From NCBI GenBank assembly GCA_020634975.1, contig JACKAQ010000001.1, positions 3,472,001 to 3,536,000 of the forward strand: a DNA stretch of 64,000 nucleotides, read 5' to 3'. The translations under genes and the position numbers were made by a program. The notes below the pieces were generated by a model that ran no database searches, was not told the origin of the DNA, and saw only the letters and a program-made list of their open reading frames with translations. Within the stretch, counting starts at the first letter, position 1, and the number at the start of each line of letters is the position of its first letter. Origin of the DNA: JACKAQ01 sp020634975 [NCBI: Calditrichia bacterium] (GTDB lineage: Bacteria; Calditrichota; Calditrichia; RBG-13-44-9). Below are positions 17,967 to 27,130 of the stretch, one piece after another.

Positions 17967-19295
17967 ATGAACATTGCATACATCACCACCGATTTTGGTG
18001 TGCCGGTATTTGGCTACAAAGGCGCGTCCATCCACGTTCGGGAGATGGTGCGGGCGATGCGCCGGGAAGGGCACAACGTCCACATTATTTCGCCGGCGAT
18101 GCACCGTGGCAAAGATGACGAGAAAAACAGCAATTTTGGTGAAGAAGGCATCGACGCAACTGCGGCGTACGAAATCGTAATTCCGCCGCCGGAAGCGGAA
18201 TTGCCGGACGATCCGCAGTTGGGTAAACTCACCTGCGTTTCCGTGCTGCCGACGCCGTTGCATGTGTCGATCATCCGCGAATTGCGGCAGGTGGACAAAC
18301 TGCTGGAAGCCGATACGCGGCTCCGCCACGAAATTCGTAACTTGTTGTATAATAAAGCGTTATACGATGCGATTGACGGCTATCTCGCTGCGGAAAACAT
18401 CGATTTTGTGTACGAACGATACGCGCTGTTCAGCATGACCGGTATTCGCCTCGCGCGAAATCTGGGCGTGTCGCACGTGCTGGAAGTGAACGCGCCGCTG
18501 GCTTTCGAGCAGGAGCGCATGCGCGGTTTGGAAATGAAACATTTTGCACTCCAAATGGAAAAACAGATTTTCCAGTCGACCGATCGGGTGCTGGTGGTTT
18601 CAGATGAACTGGGTGAATTTGTGAAAAGTTGCGGCGTTAATTCCGATCAAATCGAAGTTGTGCCAAACGCGGTCGATCCGGCGCGTTTTGACATCCCGGA
18701 AAACGGGGATAGCGTTCGCGAAACATTGGGATTGCAGGACAAAACCGTTGCCGGATTTGTCGGGAGCCTGAAAAACTGGCACGGCACGGAAACGCTGTTG
18801 CGAGCCTTTTTGCAGGTGCACACGGATCTGCCCGATCTGCATCTGCTGATCGTCGGGGACGGACCGGAGCGCGAAAATCTGGAAAAACTGGCGGCACATT
18901 CGGGCATCAGTCAACGGGTAACCTTCACCGGAAAAGTCACTTACGGCGAAATTCCGCGCTATCTCGCGGCAATGGATATCGCCGCAGCGCCGTATATTCC
19001 GCACGACAATTTCTATTTTTCGCCGATCAAAATTTTTGAATACATGGCAATGGGCATCGCAACGATCGGCGCGAAAATCGGGCAAGTGAAATCGATCGTG
19101 CATCACGGCGAAACCGGGATGCTCTTCGAACCCGGGAACGTGAACCAACTGGTGCATTTGCTCACCACACTCACCACCGATACCCGGTTGCGCGAACGGC
19201 TCGGCAAAAACGCCAAAACCTGGGTGTTAAAAGAACGCACCTGGCAAAACAACGCCCGAAAAGTGGTTGGCATTGTGAAATCGCTGAAAGCCTGA
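17967..19295 (+). CDS. GT4 family glycosyltransferase
   Basis: The ATG follows AAAGGA. The 442 residues open MNIAYITTDFGVPVFGYKGA and then HVREMVRAMRREGHNVHII, the standard acceptor domain of GT4 enzymes. The C-terminal domain has GFVGSLKNWHGTETLLRAF (about 255-273), LIVGDGPERENLEKL and SPIKIFEYMAMG, the E-x7-E donor motif region (about 350-361). Predicted cytosolic, membrane-associated transferase of an exopolysaccharide or glycolipid pathway. It is 72 bases from the pseudokinase pair and 72 bases from the next GT4 gene, so co-transcription is likely. Confidence 0.9.
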   Translation: MNIAYITTDFGVPVFGYKGASIHVREMVRAMRREGHNVHIISPAMHRGKDDEKNSNFGEEGIDATAAYEIVIPPPEAELPDDPQLGKLTCVSVLPTPLHVSIIRELRQVDKLLEADTRLRHEIRNLLYNKALYDAIDGYLAAENIDFVYERYALFSMTGIRLARNLGVSHVLEVNAPLAFEQERMRGLEMKHFALQMEKQIFQSTDRVLVVSDELGEFVKSCGVNSDQIEVVPNAVDPARFDIPENGDSVRETLGLQDKTVAGFVGSLKNWHGTETLLRAFLQVHTDLPDLHLLIVGDGPERENLEKLAAHSGISQRVTFTGKVTYGEIPRYLAAMDIAAAPYIPHDNFYFSPIKIFEYMAMGIATIGAKIGQVKSIVHHGETGMLFEPGNVNQLVHLLTTLTTDTRLRERLGKNAKTWVLKERTWQNNARKVVGIVKSLKA

Positions 19296-19366
19296 TTTAG
19301 TACATCAATCGAAATATTCATGGGAGGCAGGCTGGTTTAACTGCCTGAAAAATAGAGGTTTATCAA

Positions 19367-20560
19367 ATGACAAAAACATGCATTGTAACCGGACAATATC
19401 CGCCGCAACTGGGTGGTGTGGGGCATTCCGCCCATCGTGTGGCAAATATGCTGGCGGATCGCGGAATGAACGTTAGCGTTGTGGCATTCCAGAAACATGC
19501 CGAACCGCTGCCGTTTGACGAAAGCTACACATCCACACAGGAAGGCAATGTGCTGGTTCACCGGGTAAAAGTGTATAATCCGGGTCCGGATAGCGGCAAA
19601 AATGAGCTGGAAATTCTCACCCGTTACAATCGGGAAATGTTCGACGCGCTCAATTTTTTCCAATCAAAATATAATTACGATGTGCTGCACGGCTTTTTTC
19701 TCTATCCAGCAGCGTATATTGCCGGAATGGTCGGGAAAATGCACGGCAAAAAGGTGATTGCCTCGGTGCGCGGCAACGATATCGGCAAATATGTGTTCGA
19801 TCCCATCCGCATGCCTCTGGTCAAATCCGCGATGGAAAACGCCGATTTTATCACCTCTGTCGCAACCAGTTTACTGGATTTGGGCGACCGCGCCATAACG
19901 CCTATTTCGGACAAAGCGAAAACCATTCTCAATTCCATCAATTTTGAGCATCTCTCGCCCAAAAAACGTCCGAATTTGCCGCTCAACGGGCTGGTGATTG
20001 GCTCGATGGGATTGTTTCGCTACAAAAAAGGGATGGTGTATTTGTGCAAGGCGCTCGGCGAATTAAAACACAAATATGAATTTACTTTGCTGCTCGCCGG
20101 TGATTATTTTAAAGAAGAAGACCGCGAGCCGCATCTGCAGTATTTCCGGGAGAACGGGCTGGAAGATCGTGTGATCGTCACCGGCCGGATTCCCCATCAG
20201 GAAATTGCGGATTATTTGCAGCTCTTTGACATTATGGTTTTTCCTTCGCTTTTTTCCGAAGGTTGCCCGCTATCGATGCTGGAAGGTATGGCGATGAAAA
20301 AAGCAGTTATCGGCAGCACAACCGGTGCCATTCCGGAGATCATCCGGCATCGCGAAAACGGTATTTTGGTGCCGCCTGCGTCGTCGGATGACATCAAATC
20401 TGCGCTTGTTGAGTTGATCGAAAATCCCGGATTGCGCCGCCAACTCGGCGAAAATGCGGGGCTTCGCATCGACGAATTATCGCAGGAACGCGAGCACGAC
20501 GAATGGCTGGGCGTGTATCGGCGGGTGTTGCAGCACACAGAAGTGCTGGTGACAACCTGA
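19367..20560 (+). CDS. GT4 family glycosyltransferase
   Basis: This 397-residue GT-B enzyme opens TKTCIVTGQYPPQLGGVGHS, where the GGVG loop is the usual GT4 N-terminal glycine-rich turn. The donor domain contains IGSMGLFRYKKGMVYL, LLAGDYFKEEDREPHLQYF and PSLFSEGCPLSMLEGMAMKK (about 295-314), with the two glutamates of the E-x7-E motif, then VIGSTTGAIPEII. It probably adds one sugar in the same pathway as its neighbour. The two GT4 genes are not close paralogues of each other, so they probably have different acceptors. Confidence 0.9.
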   Translation: MTKTCIVTGQYPPQLGGVGHSAHRVANMLADRGMNVSVVAFQKHAEPLPFDESYTSTQEGNVLVHRVKVYNPGPDSGKNELEILTRYNREMFDALNFFQSKYNYDVLHGFFLYPAAYIAGMVGKMHGKKVIASVRGNDIGKYVFDPIRMPLVKSAMENADFITSVATSLLDLGDRAITPISDKAKTILNSINFEHLSPKKRPNLPLNGLVIGSMGLFRYKKGMVYLCKALGELKHKYEFTLLLAGDYFKEEDREPHLQYFRENGLEDRVIVTGRIPHQEIADYLQLFDIMVFPSLFSEGCPLSMLEGMAMKKAVIGSTTGAIPEIIRHRENGILVPPASSDDIKSALVELIENPGLRRQLGENAGLRIDELSQEREHDEWLGVYRRVLQHTEVLVTT

Positions 20561-20615
20561 ACAGGTATCAATCGTAATAATGTATTTTACAGTTGTAACA
20601 GGAAAACTATTGTAA

Positions 20616-22745
20616 ATGGTAAAACTGTCCTGGCAGTGGAAATTTGCGTTGTTGCTGATCGGGCTGATCGTCATTCCCGGCATTATGCTGGCGTATTTCA
20701 GTGTTCAGGCGATCGAATCCGAACGAGTGGCGTACGAACAGCGCATCCGCGAAAGTTATTTGCGGCTGGCGCGATTCGCAGAAGACGAATTTTACGATCA
20801 GTTTGAAGTGCTCAGCGATCGCTGGATACAGCAATTGCGCCCGACCATTTTTGTCGATGCCGATCCGGCGGAACAGCAGCAATTGTTGATTCAGATGATC
20901 GCGGAAGATCCGCTGGTGGATGCCGCATTTCTCGTGCAAAGTGATGGCGATGTGGTTTTTCCAAAATCGCTGCATCCGGGTGCGGTGCGGCTGAACGCGC
21001 CGGAAGCCGAATCGCTGTCTGATCTCGATGAATGGCTACAGAAATTCCGCCGGTTGTCCGAGCTTGCAGAGGAGTTTGAGTTCAACCGCAGCATGCCGGA
21101 TTCCGCGCTGGCGATTTTCCACAAAATTGAGCAGGATTTCCCCGTGCCGCGTTTGCGTGCCATCGCGCTCAGCGAAATTTCACGCATTCACCTGTATCGC
21201 GCGGAGTGGAAAAGCGCGTACGAAACCTCGCAACGGCTCATCCGGCGCTACCCGCAAGCCCGGGATCTGAACAATTTGCATCTGCGTTTTTACGCAAAAT
21301 TTGTGTGTGTTAACACGTTGGAAAATATGCAGTTGATGGACGAGGCAATGCCGGCGCTGCTCGATTTGTATCAGGATTTGCTGGACAACTCCGACGAGGT
21401 GAATCGCGTGCAGTACGAGTTTTTTCTCGAACGCATTCAACAGAATTTCAAAAAGCTGATCGGCGCGTATACGCCGGATGAGCAGGCACATTTCCGGTCA
21501 ATTTACCAAAATTTGCAGGAGCGAAAAAAGAAGAGCATCGGGGAAACCTACATTGTTGAAAAACTGTATCAGCGCCTCAACAAAGCCATTTTGAAACGCA
21601 ATAATTATCGCCCCAAATTTAAATATTTTTCCGATTTTGCGGTAGAACAACCCTACCTCGTTGCCTATTTACTGATGAGCGAAAATGAAAATTTCATCGT
21701 TCGCGGGGCGTTGGGACTGGAAATCAATCTGGCGCATTTGCGCGAGCAATTGTTTCCGCAAATTCTTAGCCTCGGCGATTTTCCGAGCGATGTCACCATC
21801 GGCATTCTCGATCAGGAAGGCAGTTTTGTGCTTGGCGATGCGGAAAAAATTATCAGCCGTCCGGCGGCGGTGCAACAGATGCGCGATCCGTTGGATTTTT
21901 GGCAACTGGCGCTGTATCCGACGTTGGAAAATCCCTTGCTCAGCGGCGGCGATCAGTGGTTGTATCTCAAATTATGGGGTATTTTTGCGCTGTGGCTGGC
22001 AATGATGATTGGTGCCGGTGTGATCGTTTATAATTTGCGGAAACAGCAGCGGCTTTCGATGCAGAAAACAACCTTTGTTTCGTCGATCACCCATGAATTG
22101 CGCACGCCGCTAACGTCCATCAAAATGTTCAGCGAATTTTTATCGAAAAATGCGCAACTGCAGGATGATCCGGAGGCCAAAAAATACCTGCGCATCATCC
22201 GAACGGAAAGCGACCGGCTGTCGCGATTGGTCGATAACGTGCTGGATTTCGCCCGTTTTGAGCGCGGCGATAAACAATATCAACTCGAATACGAGGAGCC
22301 CGAAGCGATTATCCGTTCGGTTGTCGATACGTTCAATTATCAATCGGATGTGAGCGGTATCGAAATTCAATTGGAATTGCCGGCGGAATTGCCGGAAGTG
22401 CTGGTGGATCGCAACGCCATCAGTCAGGCGCTGATCAATTTGATCGGTAACGCCATCAAATATTCGCCGGACAAAAAACCGGTGACAGTTCGGGCATCCC
22501 AAAACGGCAAATATGTGAATATCGATGTGCAGGATCGCGGGATCGGCATCAAGCGGCAGCATCTCAAAAAAATATTTGATGATTACTATCGCGCCAACGA
22601 TAAAGCTGCCGCGAACATCGCCGGAACCGGTTTGGGATTGCCGCTGGTGAAGCGCATCGCGGAAGCACACCACGGCGCTGTTACGGTGGAAAGCAGCTAC
22701 GGTGAAGGTTCGGTTTTCACGCTAAAATTGCCGATTTCCGAATAA
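20616..22745 (+). CDS. Membrane sensor histidine kinase with TPR-like extracytoplasmic domain
   Basis: The 709-residue kinase has a first membrane helix at about 9-29, a 420-residue extracytoplasmic part, a second helix at about 450-474 and a cytosolic kinase core. The outside part includes about 160-280, rich in paired helices that read like TPR units (SALAIFHKIEQDFP, SAYETSQRLIRRYP), an unusual sensor type. The core shows H-box FVSSITHELRTPLTSI (His493), N-box NLIGNAIKYSPD (Asn612), G1 DRGIGI (640-645) and G2 GTGLGLPLVKRI (from 670). There is no obvious HAMP. The partner regulator lies 125 bases downstream, and the pair probably controls the surrounding locus. Confidence 0.88.
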   Translation: MVKLSWQWKFALLLIGLIVIPGIMLAYFSVQAIESERVAYEQRIRESYLRLARFAEDEFYDQFEVLSDRWIQQLRPTIFVDADPAEQQQLLIQMIAEDPLVDAAFLVQSDGDVVFPKSLHPGAVRLNAPEAESLSDLDEWLQKFRRLSELAEEFEFNRSMPDSALAIFHKIEQDFPVPRLRAIALSEISRIHLYRAEWKSAYETSQRLIRRYPQARDLNNLHLRFYAKFVCVNTLENMQLMDEAMPALLDLYQDLLDNSDEVNRVQYEFFLERIQQNFKKLIGAYTPDEQAHFRSIYQNLQERKKKSIGETYIVEKLYQRLNKAILKRNNYRPKFKYFSDFAVEQPYLVAYLLMSENENFIVRGALGLEINLAHLREQLFPQILSLGDFPSDVTIGILDQEGSFVLGDAEKIISRPAAVQQMRDPLDFWQLALYPTLENPLLSGGDQWLYLKLWGIFALWLAMMIGAGVIVYNLRKQQRLSMQKTTFVSSITHELRTPLTSIKMFSEFLSKNAQLQDDPEAKKYLRIIRTESDRLSRLVDNVLDFARFERGDKQYQLEYEEPEAIIRSVVDTFNYQSDVSGIEIQLELPAELPEVLVDRNAISQALINLIGNAIKYSPDKKPVTVRASQNGKYVNIDVQDRGIGIKRQHLKKIFDDYYRANDKAAANIAGTGLGLPLVKRIAEAHHGAVTVESSYGEGSVFTLKLPISE

Positions 22746-22870
22746 ATTATTTTTCTTTCAAAAAAAAATCTGTTTTCGAATGTGATGCAGGTGGTTTTTC
22801 TACCCCTTTTTTTGATTATAAATCATTTTATTATTCGCACTTACAATTTGAAAAAGATAATGCGGGTGCC

Positions 22871-23596
22871 ATGTCAAAAATTTTATTGATCGAAGACAAC
22901 GACGCCGTGCGGCTCGGTCTGGAAAAAACATTTTCAGAAGAAAATTTTCAGGTGTTGTGCGCGAACACCGGCGAGATCGGGCTGGATAAAGCGGAGCGCG
23001 ATTTGCCGGACATGATTGTTTTGGACATTATGTTGCCGGGAATGAGCGGTTTCGAAGTGCTCAAAAAATTGCGTGACCGGCGCATCACCATTCCGTTGAT
23101 GCTGCTCACCGCCCGCGATGACGATATGGATAAAATTCTCGGGCTGGAACTTGGCGCGGATGATTATGTGACCAAACCCTTCAATCCGCGCGAAGTTGTT
23201 GCGCGGGTGAAAGCGCTGTTGCGGCGGGTGGAGTATCAGCAAAAAGATGAAAATTCGGACGGACCATCACTGAAATCATTCGATTTTGGAGATGTTGCGG
23301 TGGATTTCGAGCGCCACGTTGTCCGCAAAGCGGGCGATGACGTTTCGCTGACCCATCGCGAATTCCGGCTGCTGGAATATTTTATCGAAAATCGTGGCAA
23401 GCTGATCACCCGCGACAAATTGCTGGAAGATGTGTGGGAATACGACGCATACGATACATCGTATGTTACCACCCGAACGGTGGACAACCACATTTTGCGG
23501 CTGCGTAAAAAACTGGAGGATGAGCCGGATCATCCCCGGCACATCCAAACCATTCGCGGTTATGGCTATAAATTTGTTGTTGATGCAGAAAATTAA
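22871..23596 (+). CDS. OmpR/PhoB-family response regulator
   Basis: The 241-residue protein has a receiver domain with acidic pocket Glu8-Asp9, phosphoacceptor Asp52 in MIVLDIMLPG and the conserved lysine in DYVTKPF (about 105). A winged-helix DNA-binding domain follows, ending LRKKLEDEPDHPRHIQTIRG and YGYKFVVD, the standard OmpR-family C-terminus. It should be phosphorylated by the kinase at 20616 and bind tandem direct repeats. I could not identify its target by sequence, but TTACAT repeats spaced 11 bp at 27806 and 28303 have the geometry such regulators prefer. The ATG SD is weak. Confidence 0.92.
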   Translation: MSKILLIEDNDAVRLGLEKTFSEENFQVLCANTGEIGLDKAERDLPDMIVLDIMLPGMSGFEVLKKLRDRRITIPLMLLTARDDDMDKILGLELGADDYVTKPFNPREVVARVKALLRRVEYQQKDENSDGPSLKSFDFGDVAVDFERHVVRKAGDDVSLTHREFRLLEYFIENRGKLITRDKLLEDVWEYDAYDTSYVTTRTVDNHILRLRKKLEDEPDHPRHIQTIRGYGYKFVVDAEN

Positions 23597-23702
23597 GAAA
23601 ATAATTTTTTGGCAGTTTACTATTTTCAGACAGAAAAAATCGGAGACGCCTGCTCCAAAGTAACGCTTTTGCGCATACGAATGAGTGAAAAATGAACAGT
23701 TG

Positions 23703-23721
23703 TTTCTGCGAAGGCAAGAAT
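23703..23721. repeat. Degenerate REP-like palindrome, 'ATTCCTGC' family, copy 2
   Basis: TTTCTGC..GCAAGAAT followed by CTCCG is a mutated copy of the palindrome at 14900-14919, lying between the response regulator and the HprK-like gene. Confidence 0.35.
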
Positions 23722-23798
23722 CTCCGAATGATCAAACAAATTTTATTCAACTTCAGAAAATTTAATGACTTAACGGATTAACACCGGAGGTAAATCCA

Positions 23799-24899
23799 TT
23801 GTCCGATTCAGTTTTTTCGGTTCAGGTTCGCTGGCACGATGTGGTGGTTGAGGTCAACTGCAACCATGCGCCAATCATCAATCATATTCGCGAACACGTT
23901 CGCCCGCTGGTTGTGGCGGAAGCCGTTTCGCGTCCGCAAATTTCGGTTAATGTCAATTGGCGGGAAGCCAAAAACAGCGCGGAAGAATACCCGTTGCTGG
24001 CGCTGGCGGAGAATCGCGGTGCGCACAAAATTGGCAAACGCCTGTTTCGCATCGATGGAAAATTGCTATGGACAGACATCATCCGCACCAAAAATATGGT
24101 CACTTTGCTGGAAATGGATGACGAGCAACTGCGGATTACTTATGATCATTATTTCGAGTTGCCCGAAAAAAAGCTGCAACGCAACCCGAATTATCGCTAT
24201 GAAAAATACTTCAGCTTACTGAAATATTTCCTCTATTTCCCAATGATCTGGTATAATGAGCAGTTTCGCGGGCGATATGTGATGCATGCTTCCGGCGTTT
24301 CGCTGAACGGCAACGGTGTAGTGCTCGGTGGCGTTGGAGGTGTAGGAAAAACAACTACTTGCATCGGATTGTTGACGCAGGAAAATACCCGATTGCTATC
24401 GGAAAATCTTGTGTTCTTCGATGCGAACAAGCTGTATCAGCTTTACGAACCGATCCGGCTGGATGACAATTCCGTTGCGCTGCTCGGCGACCGGAAAGAC
24501 GCGGTGTATCCCACAGATTTTCCCGAAGGCACCCGCGCCAAACAGATGTTCCACGTTCACGAAAATTTGCTGGCGGAATCCTGTCCGGCAGCAGCGGTTA
24601 TTTTGCCGGAGTTTAGCAACAGCAGCGGATCGTTCCCGGTTTCTGCGGAGCTGGCGGTCCGGCGGCTGGAAAATTACAACCAGCTCACCCGTGAAGTGAA
24701 TGATTATTACTGGTACGCAGCGACGCTCAATTTGCTGGATTCGGCAAATTCGCTGGTCACAGCGGAGCGCATCCGCACGTTGCAGGAATTGCTGCGCAAT
24801 GTTCCGGCGTTTCAATTGAATATCGATCGCGCCAACGGCGTGCCGCCGGTTGTGGCGGAAATCGCTAATTTGGCGCAACACAGCGCTGTTTTGCAATAA
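23799..24899 (+). CDS. HprK-like P-loop kinase domain protein
   Basis: TTG at 23799 lies eight bases behind GGAGG. The 366-residue protein has an N-terminal domain of about 150 residues without recognised homology, then YVMHASGVSLNGNGVVLGG followed by VGGVGKTTT. The P-loop GGVGGVGKTT (177-186) preceded by a His-x-Ser block (from 163) is the arrangement of HPr kinase/phosphorylase-like domains. Bona fide HprK is about 310 residues with a different N-domain and works with HPr, which is not encoded here. HprK-related kinases occur in surface-glycan and peptide-modification loci, where their substrates are mostly unknown. It ends the co-directional block. Confidence 0.65.
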   Translation: MSDSVFSVQVRWHDVVVEVNCNHAPIINHIREHVRPLVVAEAVSRPQISVNVNWREAKNSAEEYPLLALAENRGAHKIGKRLFRIDGKLLWTDIIRTKNMVTLLEMDDEQLRITYDHYFELPEKKLQRNPNYRYEKYFSLLKYFLYFPMIWYNEQFRGRYVMHASGVSLNGNGVVLGGVGGVGKTTTCIGLLTQENTRLLSENLVFFDANKLYQLYEPIRLDDNSVALLGDRKDAVYPTDFPEGTRAKQMFHVHENLLAESCPAAAVILPEFSNSSGSFPVSAELAVRRLENYNQLTREVNDYYWYAATLNLLDSANSLVTAERIRTLQELLRNVPAFQLNIDRANGVPPVVAEIANLAQHSAVLQ

Positions 24900-24902
24900 A
24901 GA

Positions 24903-24934
24903 AAAGGAAAAGGGTAAAGGATAAAGGATAAAAA
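24903..24934. repeat. Short imperfect GGATAAA tract
   Basis: Between the HprK-like gene and the RtcB-like gene the spacer runs GGGTAAAGGATAAAGGATAA, three adjacent seven-base units. This is a low-complexity spacer that might vary in length by slippage. Confidence 0.4.
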
Positions 24935-25034
24935 TTACGTTTGAAATTTTCAGAATCCAGACCCCTGAATCAGTTCGCACAATTTAATGTTTTTTACAGA
25001 TTTACCCTCAACGGATGAGAGCGAGGATGTTTTA

Positions 25035-26519
25035 ATGGATACCATGCAATTGCCAAAAACAACAGCAAAAATAGTTAACTACCACAACGGGGCGGGTGTG
25101 CCGGTCCATTTTTATCTGGATGATAATTTGATGCCCGACGAACGCGCGCTGCAACCATTGGAAACCCTCAGCGCGGTGCCGGAAGTGAACGAATATTTGG
25201 TTGCGCTGCCGGATTTGCACTACAAAAGCCGCAACATTGTGCCCACCGGATTGGTTACGGTTTCGAAAAATCACATCATTCCGTTTGCGGTAGACAAAGG
25301 GATTAACTGCGGAATGCGGATTATTAGCCTGCCATTTAGTGCGGAAGATTTCCCGCAATCGAAAATGGATGCATTTTACGAAAAAGTGATGGCGCGCGTA
25401 CCTGCCAAAAAGCATGAAAAATCCGTGCTCAAAAACGAGGAAGTGATTGCGGCGTTGCTGAACGGCGCCGATTGGGCGTTGCGCTATTTCGGGTTGCCGG
25501 AGGAAGATTTGCTGAATTACGAAAAACGCGGCAACCTTTTCCGGGAAAATCCGGCAACACCGGATGACATCGAATGGGCGATTCCCAAAAGCGTGCTCAA
25601 AAAAGGACGGCGTGGTTTCGGGGTGCTCGGCGGCGGCAACCACTTTCTGGAAATACAAAAAATTATCGATGTGCTGAACCCACAAATCGCTGAAAAACTT
25701 GGACTTGCGAAGGACCAACTGGTGCTGATGCTGCACACCGGAACCGGCGGCATGTGCGGTTCCACCATGCGTTTTTTTAATCAGGTATTCAAAGAAGACG
25801 ATGAGGACAAACTTGCTGAAAAAGAGCAGGAAAAAGCCGAGTTGCACGATTTTGAACCGGCAGATCCCTATCGCCAAAAATGGTTTGAGGCGCCGCATTT
25901 GTACGGTATTCCGGCGGATTCGCCATCGGCGCGCCATTTTTTAACGGCGGTTTCGGCGGTTGCCAACTTTGGTTTTGTCAATCGCACAGCGATTACCTAC
26001 CACATTCAGGAATCGCTGCGGGAGGTTTTTGGTGATAAACAGATGCGCGCCAAACTCATGTTCGATAGCTCGCACGTCACCGTTCAGCAGGAAGATCACG
26101 TAAACGGCAGATTTTGGGTGCACCGCAACGGCGCAAACTGGGCGGCACCGGCAAGTTATATGAGCGATCATCCGTTGTATTCGCAAACAGGGCAACCGAT
26201 TCCGGTTCCCGGATCGATGGGTTCGGACAGCTACATTGCCGTGGCTTCCGAAGGCGCACACCACACATTTTGCTCCACCAATCACGGTGCGGGCAGATTG
26301 CTGGACAAGCCGGAAGCCGGTACCGCATTCGGCGAAGCGCAGGTGCTGGAACAAATGCAATCTCGTGGCATACGGCTGTATCGCTACGGCAACAGCGATG
26401 TTACGGAGCAGGCACCGGGCGCATTCAAAAATATCGATAATGTGCTGAATGTGATGGAGCAATTCGACATCGCCAAAGGCGTTGTAAAAGTTCGTCCGTT
26501 GGCAACCCTCAAAGGCTGA
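25035..26519 (+). CDS. RtcB-family RNA ligase-like protein, divergent
   Basis: I prefer ATG 25035, eight bases after GAGGA, over the ATG at 24987, which lacks an SD; this gives 494 residues. RtcB features: DKGINCGM (Asp87, Cys92, manganese site), GVLGGGNHFLEI (His203), DSSHVTVQQED, PVPGSMGSDSYI and NHGAGR, whose His is the guanylylated nucleophile in characterised RtcB. Differences: HTGTGGMCG stands where HSGSRGLG is usual, and the protein is about 90 residues longer than E. coli RtcB. It probably joins RNA 2',3'-cyclic phosphate and 5'-OH ends using GTP, but the altered loop makes activity less sure. No RtcA or RtcR lies nearby. Confidence 0.8.
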   Translation: MDTMQLPKTTAKIVNYHNGAGVPVHFYLDDNLMPDERALQPLETLSAVPEVNEYLVALPDLHYKSRNIVPTGLVTVSKNHIIPFAVDKGINCGMRIISLPFSAEDFPQSKMDAFYEKVMARVPAKKHEKSVLKNEEVIAALLNGADWALRYFGLPEEDLLNYEKRGNLFRENPATPDDIEWAIPKSVLKKGRRGFGVLGGGNHFLEIQKIIDVLNPQIAEKLGLAKDQLVLMLHTGTGGMCGSTMRFFNQVFKEDDEDKLAEKEQEKAELHDFEPADPYRQKWFEAPHLYGIPADSPSARHFLTAVSAVANFGFVNRTAITYHIQESLREVFGDKQMRAKLMFDSSHVTVQQEDHVNGRFWVHRNGANWAAPASYMSDHPLYSQTGQPIPVPGSMGSDSYIAVASEGAHHTFCSTNHGAGRLLDKPEAGTAFGEAQVLEQMQSRGIRLYRYGNSDVTEQAPGAFKNIDNVLNVMEQFDIAKGVVKVRPLATLKG

Positions 26520-26598
26520 TGCCGTTGGGTCAAATCCCGCAACGGGTTGGGTAATTCGCCCCAATTTCAATATTCATTTGCGATTGAAATCCAATTTT

Positions 26599-26645
26599 AC
26601 GGCAGTGTGTTTGTGTAAAACAAATCGCTGCCGTTTTTTATTGTT
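26599..26645 (+). terminator. Probable rho-independent terminator after the RtcB-like gene
   Basis: ACGGCAG (26599-26605) pairs with CTGCCGT (26628-26634), with inner TTTG/CAAA pairing, followed by TTTTTATTGTTTTT. Confidence 0.7.
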
Positions 26646-26803
26646 TTTATACATCCTACTGTTTTATAACAATTTACGCCTGCAATTTTTTCAATCGAAA
26701 ATTTCTAATCCAACATTTCCTTTTTTAAATTCAAATTATGGCATGTCGTTTGATCAATCTAAAAACATATTCATGGTGGAAAAGGGAAAGTAAGGTCAAC
26801 GGG

Positions 26804-27130
26804 ATGACAGATAACAACAGAACGAAAGATTTGGAACAAATACAACAGGCTGCAATAGATTATTTCAAACTGTTTTTGCAAGATTGGGTTGAGGAAAAAC
26901 AGTTGAATTTTGAAGATCAGGAGAAGTTGCTCGATACGCTGGTAGATTCTTTTATTTTTATTTCAAACAATATTGGTCAACAGAAAAAAGAGCAATCGAG
27001 TTCGATTCAAAATTGTCTAAACCATTTGCGGGACTATTTAAGCACTCGCAAAGGAGCGGAAAGCGCATTGAATGATAACGAAAGCAGGATTGCAGCGGAA
27101 AACGTCATTTTTCAATCACAGGGTTTGTAA
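26804..27130 (+). CDS. Unrecognised small protein, family 'KYFRxFxxDWA', member A
   Basis: I start at ATG 26804, eight bases after AAGG, rather than an upstream ATG without an SD, giving 108 residues. The core AAIDYFKLFLQDWVEEKQLN, then DQEKLLDTLVDSFIF, aligns without gaps to cores in the next two genes. The protein is acidic, helical, has no signal peptide or membrane segment, and I recognise no known domain. The spacer of 113 bases to member B suggests co-transcription; a strong terminator follows B. The conserved aromatic/Trp pattern suggests a helical bundle with a partner-binding face, which is speculation. Confidence 0.6.
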   Translation: MTDNNRTKDLEQIQQAAIDYFKLFLQDWVEEKQLNFEDQEKLLDTLVDSFIFISNNIGQQKKEQSSSIQNCLNHLRDYLSTRKGAESALNDNESRIAAENVIFQSQGL

